The notes under the pieces were generated by a model that was not told where the DNA came from, did no database searches, and saw only the letters and a list, made by a program, of their open reading frames with translations. The position numbers were made by a program, and so were the translations under genes. A stretch of DNA of 64,000 bases from Nocardia pseudobrasiliensis NBRC 108224 (GTDB lineage Bacteria > Actinomycetota > Actinomycetes > Mycobacteriales > Mycobacteriaceae), in the NCBI RefSeq assembly GCF_001613105.1, contig NZ_BDBS01000015.1:1-64000 (forward strand). The letters run 5' to 3'. Positions 29,311-38,019 of this stretch are shown piece after piece; position 1 is the first letter of the stretch, and each line of letters begins with the position of its first letter.

Positions 29311-31455
29311 TCAGCTGTGCGATTCGCGCGGGAGTCCGAGAATCCGTTCACCGGCCACGGTCAAAAGGATCTGCTCGGTACCCCCCGCGATCGACAAACA
29401 GCGTGTCAGCAGGAATTCTTTCACCACATCCGATTCCTGAGCGCCCGCCACACCAGCGAGTTCGACGGCGAATTCGGCGACCTGCTGACGGTGTCGGACA
29501 CCGACCAGTTTGCGTACGCTGCTTTGCGGTCCCGGATCGACTCCGGCCAGCATGCGCTGGGCGGCGCGGGTTTCCAGCAGTAGTCCCGCCACGGCGTCCG
29601 ATACCAGTGCGCCGAGGCGATCGGCGATCAATTCCGCGCCCGGACCGTGTGTCGGAGCCGTTTCGATCAAACGCTCGAGTTCATCGCCGATACCGCTTCC
29701 GCCCATTGCCACTCGTTCCGAGGACAATGTGGAGCGCGCGATTTTCCATCCGGCGCCCAATTCACCGACCAGACCGTCTTCGGGTACGAAGACATCGTCG
29801 AGGAACACCTCGGAAAAACGCGCCTCACCGGTGATCTGTACCAGTGGCCGCACCTCGATTCCCGGGCTGGACATATCCACCAGGAAGTAGCTGATGCCAC
29901 GGTGTTTGGGCGCCGAGCCGTCGGTGCGCGCCAGGCATATCGCCCAATTCGCCACATTGGTCAGCGAGGTCCAGACCTTCTGCCCGCGCAGTCGCCAGCC
30001 GCCCTCGACCCGGGTGGCCGTGGTGCGCAAGGCCGCCAGATCCGATCCGGCGTCGGGTTCGCTGAACAGCTGGCACCAGATCGTCTCGCCGCGCAGTGTC
30101 GGATCCACGAAACGCTCGATCTGTTCGGGGGTGCCGTACTGCAGCAGCGTGGGCACCGCCCAGTTGCCGATCTGTATGTCGGGCACCGTGATTCCCGCGC
30201 GGCGCACCTGTTCGTCGATGAGGGTGCGCAGAATCGGACCGGCGCCGCGACCGTACGGACGCGGCCAGTGCGGCGCCAGCAATCCGGTGTCCACCAACGC
30301 GTCTCGCTGCCGATCGGGCGGCAGCGCGGCGATCTGCGCGAGATCGGCCGCCAGTTCCGCGGCGCTCGCGGCATCGAGGCCGACCCCGTCCCAGGCCGCC
30401 GCGCCCGGCCCCTCGTCGAGGCCCAGATCCACGCCGACGGTCCGGCGGCGACCGCTGCGCACCAACTCCGCGACCCGGGCCCGCCAGCGGGCGGATCCGC
30501 CGAGCAGCTGGCGCAGCGCCACCGCCCGGCGCAGATACAGATGCGCGTCGTGCTCCCAGGTGAAGCCGATCCCGCCGAGCACCTGGATGCAATCCTTGGC
30601 CGTCTCCACGGCCGCGTCCAGGGCGATGGTCATCGCGATGGCGGCGGCCAGCGGCAGTTCGTCGGTGCGAGTGTCCACGGCCGCGGCGGCATCGGCGGCG
30701 ACCGCGCGGATCAGCTCGGCGCGGCACAGCATCCAGGCGCAGATGTGCTTGACGGCCTGGAACTCACCGATCTTGCGCCCGAACTGCTCGCGCACCTTGG
30801 CGTATTCGGTCGCGGTCTCGAGACACCATCCGGCGATGCCCGCGGCCTCGGCGGCGACCAGCGCCGCGGTGAGATCGGTGACGTCGTACGGGGTTTCGAA
30901 CAGTCGCTCGGTCGCGATCGCGACACCGGCGCATTCGACGCGGGCAAGGGGCGTGCTCGCATCGAGCGGCGGCAGCGAATCGATGCGCAGCCCAGCGGTA
31001 TTCGCGGACAACAGACACCAGCGACCGGCGGCCACGGGCAAGAGCACGGCGGTGCCGTCGGCCGCGCCGATCACCGTATCCCAGACCCCGGTCAACTCGG
31101 TCCCGTTGGCGCTCAGCGCAACCGGCTCACCCAGCGCGACACCGCACGGGGTATCCTCGTCGAGCGCTCCGCCGGTGATCAGGCCCGCCAGGGCGGTGGC
31201 CAGAACCGGTCCGCCGACCAGATCGTGGGCAGCCTGTTCGATGAGGACGGCCAGATCGCCCACGGATCCGCCCGCACCCCCGGCGGCCTCGGGCACGGCC
31301 ACCCGGAAGACGCCGAGGCCCACCAGACTCGGCCAGTACGAGCGCCAGTGGTCGGACGCGCCGTTGCGCATGGTTGCAATCGGTCGGATCGACGCGGCCC
31401 ATCCGCGCATCGACTCCTGGACGGCTTTATGCTCGTCAGTGGTGGCGATGCTCAC
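29311..31455 (-). CDS. fadE34: Fused double acyl-CoA dehydrogenase
   Basis: 714 residues: two acyl-CoA dehydrogenase units in one chain, the first about 1-340 and the second about 350-714, as in M. tuberculosis FadE34 (711 residues). The second unit has the clear FAD segment (QLFSEPDAGSDLAALRT) and GGTEQILL near the end. The mycobacterial enzyme desaturates the C24 (five-carbon side chain) sterol CoA. The GTG start follows GGAAAGGCGG. It heads the side-chain operon. A perfect KstR site lies 36 bp upstream, and kstR is divergent, exactly as in mycobacteria. Confidence 0.92.
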   Translation of the reverse strand: MSIATTDEHKAVQESMRGWAASIRPIATMRNGASDHWRSYWPSLVGLGVFRVAVPEAAGGAGGSVGDLAVLIEQAAHDLVGGPVLATALAGLITGGALDEDTPCGVALGEPVALSANGTELTGVWDTVIGAADGTAVLLPVAAGRWCLLSANTAGLRIDSLPPLDASTPLARVECAGVAIATERLFETPYDVTDLTAALVAAEAAGIAGWCLETATEYAKVREQFGRKIGEFQAVKHICAWMLCRAELIRAVAADAAAAVDTRTDELPLAAAIAMTIALDAAVETAKDCIQVLGGIGFTWEHDAHLYLRRAVALRQLLGGSARWRARVAELVRSGRRRTVGVDLGLDEGPGAAAWDGVGLDAASAAELAADLAQIAALPPDRQRDALVDTGLLAPHWPRPYGRGAGPILRTLIDEQVRRAGITVPDIQIGNWAVPTLLQYGTPEQIERFVDPTLRGETIWCQLFSEPDAGSDLAALRTTATRVEGGWRLRGQKVWTSLTNVANWAICLARTDGSAPKHRGISYFLVDMSSPGIEVRPLVQITGEARFSEVFLDDVFVPEDGLVGELGAGWKIARSTLSSERVAMGGSGIGDELERLIETAPTHGPGAELIADRLGALVSDAVAGLLLETRAAQRMLAGVDPGPQSSVRKLVGVRHRQQVAEFAVELAGVAGAQESDVVKEFLLTRCLSIAGGTEQILLTVAGERILGLPRESHS

Positions 31456-31490
31456 ACTGCATACCGCCTTTCCGGCGTGACTCCCACACC

Positions 31491-31504
31491 TAGAACATGT
31501 TCTA
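31491..31504. promoter_or_regulatory. KstR operator between fadE34 and kstR
   Basis: TAGAACATGTTCTA is a perfect 14-bp palindrome matching every fixed base of TnnAACnnGTTnnA. TAATAT at 31503-31508 is a likely -10 for kstR, so the repressor would control itself and the side-chain operon. Confidence 0.92.
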
Positions 31505-31600
31505 ATATTCGAGCCGGGCGGAAGTCAAGAGATGATCCCGCTCCGGGCAGCGACGCACCTCAGCCGCAGATACGACGTTTGCAGGAAAGGACTTTCACCG

Positions 31601-32260
31601 ATGGCCAGTCCCTCCCGAGAGCAGGCAGCCGACTCGGGTGCGCCGAACGGCAATCGCCCCCGGGCCACGCCGGTCAGCACGCTCAGCGAGGACGAGCTGA
31701 GCTCGGCCGCGCAGCGGGAGCGGCGCAAGCGGATCCTCGACGCCACCCTCGCCCTGGCCTCCAAGGGCGGCTACGACGCGGTGCAGATGCGTGCGGTCGC
31801 CGAGCGCGCGGATGTGGCCGTCGGCACGCTCTACCGGTATTTCCCGTCGAAGGTGCATCTGCTGGTTTCGGCGCTGGCCCGCGAGTTCGAACAGTTCGAG
31901 AGCAAACGCAAACCGGTGGCCGGGCAAACTCCCCGCGAACGAATGCATCTGCTGCTCACCCAGGTGACCCGCGCCATGCAGCGCGATCCGCTGCTGACCG
32001 AGGCCATGACGCGCGCGTTCATGTTCGCCGACGCGTCGGCCGCGGCCGAGGTCGACCGGGTCGGACGCGTGATGGACCGCTTCTTCGCCCGTGCCATCGA
32101 GGACGGCGAACCGACCGATCGCGATCTCGCCATCGCTCGCGTCATCAGTGATGTGTGGCTGTCCAACCTGGTGGCGTGGCTGACCCGACGGGCCTCCGCG
32201 ACCGATGTCACAGAGCGCCTCGAACTGACCGTCGACCTGCTGCTGGGCGATAAATCCTGA
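31601..32260 (+). CDS. kstR: TetR-family repressor of sterol catabolism
   Basis: 219 residues. The N-terminal ~35 residues are disordered and polar. The helix-turn-helix is at about 40-85 (AVAERADVAVGTLYRYFPSKVHLL), and the C-terminal ligand domain follows. In mycobacteria KstR is released from DNA by 3-oxo-cholestenoyl-type CoA thioesters. Position divergent from fadE34 and the nearby operator support the identity. AGGAAAGG precedes the ATG by about 10 nt. A stem-loop follows the stop at 32264. Confidence 0.95.
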   Translation: MASPSREQAADSGAPNGNRPRATPVSTLSEDELSSAAQRERRKRILDATLALASKGGYDAVQMRAVAERADVAVGTLYRYFPSKVHLLVSALAREFEQFESKRKPVAGQTPRERMHLLLTQVTRAMQRDPLLTEAMTRAFMFADASAAAEVDRVGRVMDRFFARAIEDGEPTDRDLAIARVISDVWLSNLVAWLTRRASATDVTERLELTVDLLLGDKS

Positions 32261-32263
32261 GAA

Positions 32264-32290
32264 GTTTGCCCACCGTTCCGCGTGGCAAAC
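32264..32290 (+). terminator. Stem-loop after kstR
   Basis: GTTTGCC (32264-32270) pairs with GGCAAAC (32284-32290), and the stem can be extended inward with one bulged C. It starts 3 nt after the kstR stop. There is no T-run, as is common for actinobacterial terminators. Confidence 0.6.
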
Positions 32291-32335
32291 CAGCTAACGT
32301 ACGGCAGGAGACCGCACAATCTGGGATGCGCACGG

Positions 32336-32357
32336 CGAGGCGTACGTAAACGTCTCG
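32336..32357. promoter_or_regulatory. Imperfect dyad upstream of the trehalose fusion gene
   Basis: CGAGGCGT (32336-32343) and ACGTCTCG (32350-32357) are opposed arms with one mismatch. The same half-site (CGAGRCGTA) forms the motifs at 58729 and 60685 near the two-component system. It lies about 87 bp before the GTG start at 32444. Confidence 0.45.
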
Positions 32358-32443
32358 TATCACTGCGCGAACATGCGAGCAAACCTGACCCAGTAGAGTT
32401 TCTCGCGCCCTGACATTTCTCCTCCGATCACTAGGTTGGATGC

Positions 32444-35017
32444 GTGAGCGCACAGGATTTGCCACAGGAACTTCGCCGCGCCCTGGCGGCCGTTGCCCGC
32501 ATGCCGCGGCTACTGGTCGCCTCGGACTACGACGGGACGATCGCGCCCATCGTCTCCGACCCGACGAAGGCCTATCCCCATAGGGAATCGGTGAGCGCGC
32601 TGCGCGCCCTCGCCGGCCTCACCGCCACCACGGCGGCCGTCATCTCCGGCCGGGCGTTGCGCGATCTCGCGGCGCTGTCCCGGCTACCGGTCGAGGTGCA
32701 GCTGATCGGAAGCCACGGTTCGGAATTCGACGTCGGCTTCGTACACGCCATCGATAACGACGCCAAACAGCTACTGCAGGAAGTGCAGAACTCTCTCGCG
32801 GGCATCGCTCAGGACAATCCGGGCGCCGCGGTGGAGATCAAACCCGCCAGCGTCGCACTGCATGTGCGCAACGCCGCGCCCGAAGTGGGCAGGCGCGCAT
32901 TGCAGCAGGCCCGCCTCGGCCCGGCCAGCTGGGTCGGCGTGCAGGTCACCGAGGGCAAGGCGGTTATCGAACTCGCGGTCATCCAGACCGACAAGGGCGA
33001 TGCGCTGGACCTCATTCGCCATCAGGAGGGCGCGTCCGCGGCGGTCTTCTTCGGCGACGACGTGACCGACGAGAAGGCCTTCGCCCGGCTGGCGGGTCCG
33101 GACGTCGGAATCAAGGTGGGCGAGGGCGAGAGCCTCGCCGGATATCGCGTGGGCAGCACCGAGGAGGTGGCGAAGGCCCTGGCGTTCCTGCTCGAGGAGC
33201 GGCGCACCTGGTTGGCCGGCGCCTCCGCCCCCCGAATCGAGCGGCTGACCATGCTGGCCAGCCCGCGCACCAAAGCCCTTGTCACACCGGACGGTACGGT
33301 CACCTGGTTCTGCCATCCGGAGCCGGATTCGGCCGCGGTATTCGCCCATCTACTCGGCGGTCCGGCCGCCGGACATTTCACCATCTCGCCCGAGCGGCCC
33401 GGCCTGCCACTGTCCCAGCGCTATGTCGACGGCACCATGACCGTCGAAACCCGCTGGTCCAGTTTGCAAGTGGTCGACTATCTGCCGCACGACGTCTCGC
33501 CCGAGCGCACCGATCTGACCCGTGTCATCACCGGTGACGCGCGCGCGGTGGTGACCTTCGCGCCGCGACCGGAATTCGGTCAGGTGCCGGTGACCATCCA
33601 CCAGGAGGCCGCGGGCCTGCGCGTGCATGGCACCAATGATCCGATCGTGCTGCGCTCGCCCGGGGTGCGGTGGGAGATCGTCGAGGAGGGTATCCATCAC
33701 TCCGCGCACGCGGTGATCGATCCCTCACTCGGTCCGGTCGTACTCGAAATGCGCTGCGGCACCTCGGACCTGGCCCCGGCCATGGTCGGTGAGGTCGAGC
33801 GCCGCCGCGAGGCCGAGCGGTACTGGCGGGACTGGGCCGAGACGCTCGAGCTGCCGCCGCTCAAACCCGATCTGATGAAGCGCTCCGCGCTGACCCTGCG
33901 CGGTCTGGTGCATCAGCCCTCGGGTTCGATTCTGGCCGCGGCCACCACCTCGCTGCCGGAGGACATCGGCGGCGTGCGCAACTGGGACTACCGCTACTGC
34001 TGGCTGCGCGACGCCTCGCTGACCGCGCACGCGCTGGTGACTCTCGGCTCCCTCGGGGAGGCCGAGGAGTTCCTGGCCTGGGTGCACCGGGTGCTGGAGA
34101 CGCTGGCCGGGCCGGAGCGGTTGCATCCGCTCTACACCCTCTACGGCGAGACGCTGCCGCCCGAGGCGGTCATCGATTCGCTGCCGGGCTACGCCGGATC
34201 GCGGCCGGTGCGCGTGGGCAACGCGGCGAATATGCAGGTGCAGCTGGACGTGTTCGGTCCGATCGTCGATCTGATCGCCGCCCTGGCACAGGCCCGCGAG
34301 CACAAGGGCATCTCCGATCCCGCCAAGGCCCTGCCGGATCGGGATTGGGAGTTGGTGCACGCCATGGTTTCCGCGGTGCAGCGGCGCTGGCGCGAACCGG
34401 ACCACGGCATCTGGGAGATCCGCGGCAATCCGCGCCATCACGTGTACTCGAAGGTGATGGGCTGGCTGACCATCGATCGCGCGCTGAAGCTGGCGGAGCG
34501 ATTCGACCGCCGGGTGGACACGGCCTGGGCCGAGCTGCGCGACACCATCGCCGACGAGGTCAAGACCAAGGGCTGGAACGACGAGGTCCAGTCCTACACC
34601 GCGGCCTACGACGGCACCGATCTGGACGCGGCCACCCTGCACATCGGGCTCAGCGGCCTGATCGATCCGTCCGATCCGCGCTTCGCCGCGACCGTCGTGG
34701 CCACCGAGGCCGAACTGCGCAGCGGTTCGACCGTCTACCGGTACCACCACGACGACGGCCTGCCCGGCGGTGAGGGCGGCTTCCACCTCTGCGCGGCCTG
34801 GCTGGTCGAGGCGTACCTGCTGATCGGCAAGCGCTCCGACGCCGAGGCCCTGTTCGCCCAGCTGGTGGATGTGGCCGGACCGACCGGACTGCTGAGCGAG
34901 GAGTACGACCCGGTGGCCGAGCGCTCACTGGGCAACCACCCCCAGGCCTACAGCCACCTCGGCCTGCTGCGCTGCGCGCAACTGCTCAGCCAGCCCGTTC
35001 CGGCGCTGGTGCAGTAG
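32444..35017 (+). CDS. Trehalose-6-phosphate phosphatase fused to a GH15 trehalase-like domain
   Basis: 857 residues. Residues about 1-250 are an HAD-type trehalose-phosphatase: DYDGT at 28-32 with the nucleophilic Asp, and GDDVTDEKAF near 205. Residues about 265-857 are glycoside hydrolase family 15, with WDYRYCWLRDA near residue 514 and a SEEYDPV segment near 820, close to mycobacterial GH15 trehalases. One chain would thus make trehalose from trehalose-6-phosphate and perhaps cut it to glucose. The mycobacterial OtsB1 fusion partner is GH65, not GH15. TAGGTT lies 6 nt before the GTG with CTGACA 16 bp further up, a plausible leaderless promoter. Confidence 0.88.
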   Translation: MSAQDLPQELRRALAAVARMPRLLVASDYDGTIAPIVSDPTKAYPHRESVSALRALAGLTATTAAVISGRALRDLAALSRLPVEVQLIGSHGSEFDVGFVHAIDNDAKQLLQEVQNSLAGIAQDNPGAAVEIKPASVALHVRNAAPEVGRRALQQARLGPASWVGVQVTEGKAVIELAVIQTDKGDALDLIRHQEGASAAVFFGDDVTDEKAFARLAGPDVGIKVGEGESLAGYRVGSTEEVAKALAFLLEERRTWLAGASAPRIERLTMLASPRTKALVTPDGTVTWFCHPEPDSAAVFAHLLGGPAAGHFTISPERPGLPLSQRYVDGTMTVETRWSSLQVVDYLPHDVSPERTDLTRVITGDARAVVTFAPRPEFGQVPVTIHQEAAGLRVHGTNDPIVLRSPGVRWEIVEEGIHHSAHAVIDPSLGPVVLEMRCGTSDLAPAMVGEVERRREAERYWRDWAETLELPPLKPDLMKRSALTLRGLVHQPSGSILAAATTSLPEDIGGVRNWDYRYCWLRDASLTAHALVTLGSLGEAEEFLAWVHRVLETLAGPERLHPLYTLYGETLPPEAVIDSLPGYAGSRPVRVGNAANMQVQLDVFGPIVDLIAALAQAREHKGISDPAKALPDRDWELVHAMVSAVQRRWREPDHGIWEIRGNPRHHVYSKVMGWLTIDRALKLAERFDRRVDTAWAELRDTIADEVKTKGWNDEVQSYTAAYDGTDLDAATLHIGLSGLIDPSDPRFAATVVATEAELRSGSTVYRYHHDDGLPGGEGGFHLCAAWLVEAYLLIGKRSDAEALFAQLVDVAGPTGLLSEEYDPVAERSLGNHPQAYSHLGLLRCAQLLSQPVPALVQ

Positions 35018-35133
35018 GGAATTCGGCTGCCCGCCCGGGCTCCACACTGGCCGGGCAGCCCTCCCTGAAGTTCCGACCTCCCGGCCACCCCCCGATTTCC
35101 CGCCCTCCGGCCTGCCGGGCAGCCCTCTGACTT

Positions 35134-35184
35134 CCCGCCCTCTGATCTCCCGGCACGCTTTTCGCCGGGAGATCAGAGGGCGGG
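35134..35184. terminator. Perfect 20-bp stem-loop after the trehalose fusion gene
   Basis: CCCGCCCTCTGATCTCCCGG (35134-35153) is the exact reverse complement of 35165-35184, with an 11-nt loop. No T-run follows. It is the strongest hairpin I found and probably ends transcription in one or both directions. The surrounding 35050-35184 is built from repeated CCCGCCCTC and GCCGGGCAGCCCTC blocks. Confidence 0.7.
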
Positions 35185-35260
35185 CCCGTTCCGTGTCCAG
35201 CCCCACAGGGCAAATCGGGCGAATCGATGCCACTGGACATGGACACGTACGCTACATTTA

Positions 35261-35279
35261 AATGGAAATCGTTTCCGTT
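35261..35279. promoter_or_regulatory. Zur-like box before the metal ABC transporter
   Basis: AATGGAAATCGTTTCCGTT is an inverted repeat with one mismatched pair and an AT-rich outside, resembling actinobacterial Zur boxes. It lies 26 bp before the substrate-binding protein start. It would repress uptake when zinc is plentiful. Confidence 0.7.
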
Positions 35280-35305
35280 AAGTGTGCTGTGCAGGAGTAC
35301 CCCGC

Positions 35306-36196
35306 GTGACCAGAAGTTATGTCGTTCGATCAGCCGCCGCGGCGTTGGGGATCGCGAGCGCGGCGGCGCTTGCGGGGTGCGGGGGTTCGACCGGTGAGTC
35401 GGGCGGGCATACCGTGGTCGCCTCCACCAGCGCCTGGGGCAGTGTCGCCGCCGCGGTCGCCGGGCCGGATATGACCGTCGAATCCATCATCAGCAAGCCC
35501 ACCGACGATCCGCACGAGTACCAGACCAATCCGTCGGACGCGGCCAAGCTGCGCGACGCGGCGCTGGTGATCGTCAACGGCGGCCACTACGACGAATTCG
35601 CCGAGAAGGCCGTCGAGGGTCGCGGCAAGCCCACCGTGAACGCCTTCGACCTGCGCACGGGTGCGGCGAAATCCGATGACAACGAACACATCTGGTATGA
35701 CGTGAACACCGTGGGCGCGGTGGCCGACAAGATCGCCGCCGAACTGGGCGCGATCGATCCCGACCACGCCCGCGGATACACCGACCGCGCGAGCGCGTTC
35801 CGCGCGAAACTGGCCGAGATCACCGCGGTGACAGCGAGGATCGCCGCCGAACATCCGAAATCTCCGGTGCTGCAGACCGAGCCGATCGCGCATTATCTGC
35901 TGCTCGCCGCCGACGCCGAGGACCGCACGCCGCACGCCTTCGAGGAGGCGATCGAACAGGGCACCGATCCAGCGCCCGCCGATGTCGCGGCCGTGCGTGA
36001 TCTGTTGAGCGGCAAGCGGGTCCGAGCGCTGGTCTACAACAAGCAAACCGAGGACAAGGCCACCCGGGAGTTGGCTGCCGTCGCGCGCGCGGCCGGTGTG
36101 GCGGTGGTCGAGGTAACCGAGACCCTGCCGGTGGATACCGATTACCTGCGGTGGCAGATCGACAACGCCCAGGCGCTGGCCAAGGCCCTGGGCTGA
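35306..36196 (+). CDS. Zinc/manganese ABC transporter, lipoprotein binding component
   Basis: 296 residues, cluster A-1 (ZnuA-like) family. Signal peptide with lipobox LAGC near residue 24. Metal ligands include His in DDPHEYQ near 74 and HIWYD near 133; the long His-rich loop of classical ZnuA is absent. The GTG at 35306 follows AGGAG. The Zur-like box upstream supports zinc. It starts a three-gene operon with the ATPase and permease. Confidence 0.9.
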   Translation: MTRSYVVRSAAAALGIASAAALAGCGGSTGESGGHTVVASTSAWGSVAAAVAGPDMTVESIISKPTDDPHEYQTNPSDAAKLRDAALVIVNGGHYDEFAEKAVEGRGKPTVNAFDLRTGAAKSDDNEHIWYDVNTVGAVADKIAAELGAIDPDHARGYTDRASAFRAKLAEITAVTARIAAEHPKSPVLQTEPIAHYLLLAADAEDRTPHAFEEAIEQGTDPAPADVAAVRDLLSGKRVRALVYNKQTEDKATRELAAVARAAGVAVVEVTETLPVDTDYLRWQIDNAQALAKALG

Positions 36197-36211
36197 CGAG
36201 GGGAAACTGCG

Positions 36212-37108
36212 ATGTCCGGGAACGTCGATACCAGCGAACGTGTTGCAACCGGTGTGTCAGTGACCCCGGACCTCGAATCCGTCCACACCGCGCCGGACTG
36301 CCCGTTCGATCCGGATTGTGCGCCCGCGTCCGTCGAGCCCGCGGTCCGGCTGCGCGAGGCGCGCCTGAGCTTCGGCGAGCGGACCCTCTGGGAGGGACTG
36401 GATCTGGAGATCGCGCCCGGTGAATTCGTCGCCGTACTGGGCCCGAACGGCTCGGGCAAGACCTCGCTGATGCGCATGCTGCTCGGCCAGATCGCGCCCA
36501 GCGCGGGCAGCGTCGAGATCGCGGGTTCGCCCGCGCGCCTGGGCAATCCGCATATCGGCTATGTTCCGCAGCAGAAGACGTTCGAGCCCGGCGTGCAGTT
36601 ACGCGGGGTGGATCTGGTCGGCCTCGGCGTCGACGGGCATTGCTGGGGTCTGGGCTGGCGTGGCCGAAAGGAGCGGCGGCGCAAGGTATCCGACGCCATC
36701 GCCCAGGTCGGCGCCGAGCGGTTCGCGTACGCGCCGCTGGACGCGCTGTCCGGCGGCGAACAGCAGCGGCTGCGGGTGGCGCAGGCACTGGCCGGGGATC
36801 CCCGGGTGCTGCTGTGCGACGAACCGCTGCTGAGCCTGGATCTGGCCAATCAGCGACTGGTGTCCGAACTCATCGACGCGCGCCGCCGTGCTCACGATAC
36901 GGCCGTGCTGTTCGTGACCCACGAGATCAATCCCGTACTGCCGCTGGTGGATCGGGTGCTGTATCTGGTCGACGGGAAGTTCCGGATCGGCACGCCGGAC
37001 GAGGTGATGACCTCGGAGGTCCTCTCGGAGCTGTACCGCACGCAGATCGATGTGCTGCGGGTACGCGGGCGTCTGGTGGTCGTGGGAGCCGGGGAGGACG
37101 CGCTGTGA
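36212..37108 (+). CDS. Zinc/manganese ABC transporter, ATPase
   Basis: 298 residues. Walker A GPNGSGKT is near 80, the signature LSGGEQQR near 183-190, and Walker B VLLCDEP near 202. An N-terminal ~48-residue extension is not typical of the family. It drives metal uptake through the permease encoded next, which overlaps it by 4 bp. Confidence 0.93.
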   Translation: MSGNVDTSERVATGVSVTPDLESVHTAPDCPFDPDCAPASVEPAVRLREARLSFGERTLWEGLDLEIAPGEFVAVLGPNGSGKTSLMRMLLGQIAPSAGSVEIAGSPARLGNPHIGYVPQQKTFEPGVQLRGVDLVGLGVDGHCWGLGWRGRKERRRKVSDAIAQVGAERFAYAPLDALSGGEQQRLRVAQALAGDPRVLLCDEPLLSLDLANQRLVSELIDARRRAHDTAVLFVTHEINPVLPLVDRVLYLVDGKFRIGTPDEVMTSEVLSELYRTQIDVLRVRGRLVVVGAGEDAL

Positions 37109-37989
37109 ACGACAAGCTGGCCGATGTTTTCACCAAACTGCTCGACGTCCACACCACCGTGAATCTGCTGTCCTACGACTTCGTTCAGCAGGCGGTCCTG
37201 GCCGCGGCGCTGCTCGGCCTGCTGTCCGGGCTGATCGGGCCGCTGATCGTGAGCCGCCAGATGTCGTTCGCGGTGCACGGCACCAGCGAGCTGTCGCTGA
37301 CCGGGGCCGCGGCCGCGCTGCTGGCCGGGGTGGGCGTCGGGTTCGGGGCCATCGCCGGATCGGTGGTGGCGGCGGTGCTGTTCGGCGTGCTGGGTGCGCG
37401 TGCGCGACAGCGGGATTCGTCGATCGCGGTGGTGCTGTCGTTCGGGCTCGGACTGTCGGTGCTGTTCCTGTGGCTCGGGCCGACGCGGGCGGGCTCGAAG
37501 TTCTCGCTGCTGACCGGCCAGGTGGTCAGCGTCGGCAGCAGCGGGCTGACCTCACTGGGCGTGTGCACGATCGGCGTCCTGCTGGTGCTGGCGCTGATCT
37601 ACCGGCCGCTGCTGTTCGCGAGCACCGATCCGGAAGTGGCTGTGGCGCGCGGAGTTCCGGTACGCGCTCTGTCGATCATCTTCGCGGTCCTGCTGGGCGT
37701 CACCGCCGCCTTCGGCGTGCAGATCGTCGGCGCGCTGCTGGTGCTGTCACTGCTGATCACGCCGGCCGCCGCGGCCGCCCAGCTCACGGCCGACCCGGTG
37801 CGCGCGACCATCCTGGCCGTCGTCTTCGCCGAGATCTCGGCCGTCGGCGGCATCGTGCTGTCCCTGGCCCCCGGCGTCCCGGTATCGACGTTCGTCACCG
37901 CCCTGTCCTTCGCCATCTATCTGGCCTGCCGCGTCATCGGCGCCCGCACGCGCACACGTCGCCCGAGCCCGATTCCCGTTCCCGCCTGA
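37105..37989 (+). CDS. Zinc/manganese ABC transporter, permease
   Basis: 294 residues, ABC-3 family, with about eight hydrophobic helices. The GTG start at 37105 overlaps the ATPase stop by 4 bp. The sequence starting RQMSFAVHGTSELSLTGAAAA is the usual first conserved block of this permease family. The gene ends 30 bp from convergent mutY. Confidence 0.92.
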   Translation: MNDKLADVFTKLLDVHTTVNLLSYDFVQQAVLAAALLGLLSGLIGPLIVSRQMSFAVHGTSELSLTGAAAALLAGVGVGFGAIAGSVVAAVLFGVLGARARQRDSSIAVVLSFGLGLSVLFLWLGPTRAGSKFSLLTGQVVSVGSSGLTSLGVCTIGVLLVLALIYRPLLFASTDPEVAVARGVPVRALSIIFAVLLGVTAAFGVQIVGALLVLSLLITPAAAAAQLTADPVRATILAVVFAEISAVGGIVLSLAPGVPVSTFVTALSFAIYLACRVIGARTRTRRPSPIPVPA

Positions 37990-38019
37990 TCGATCGCCGC
38001 ACTCCCGAGGTGCGCGAGG

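Noticed and set aside
26036..32151. Very long plus-strand frames (about 750 and 830 codons) across the side-chain operon
   Set aside because: They are mirror frames of the fadE/chsH genes, rich in His, Arg and Gly with no domain, and conflict with a well-supported operon.
35134..35184. Terminal inverted repeat of an insertion sequence
   Set aside because: The arms are only 11 nt apart with nothing between them, and no transposase or target duplication is seen. A hairpin is simpler.
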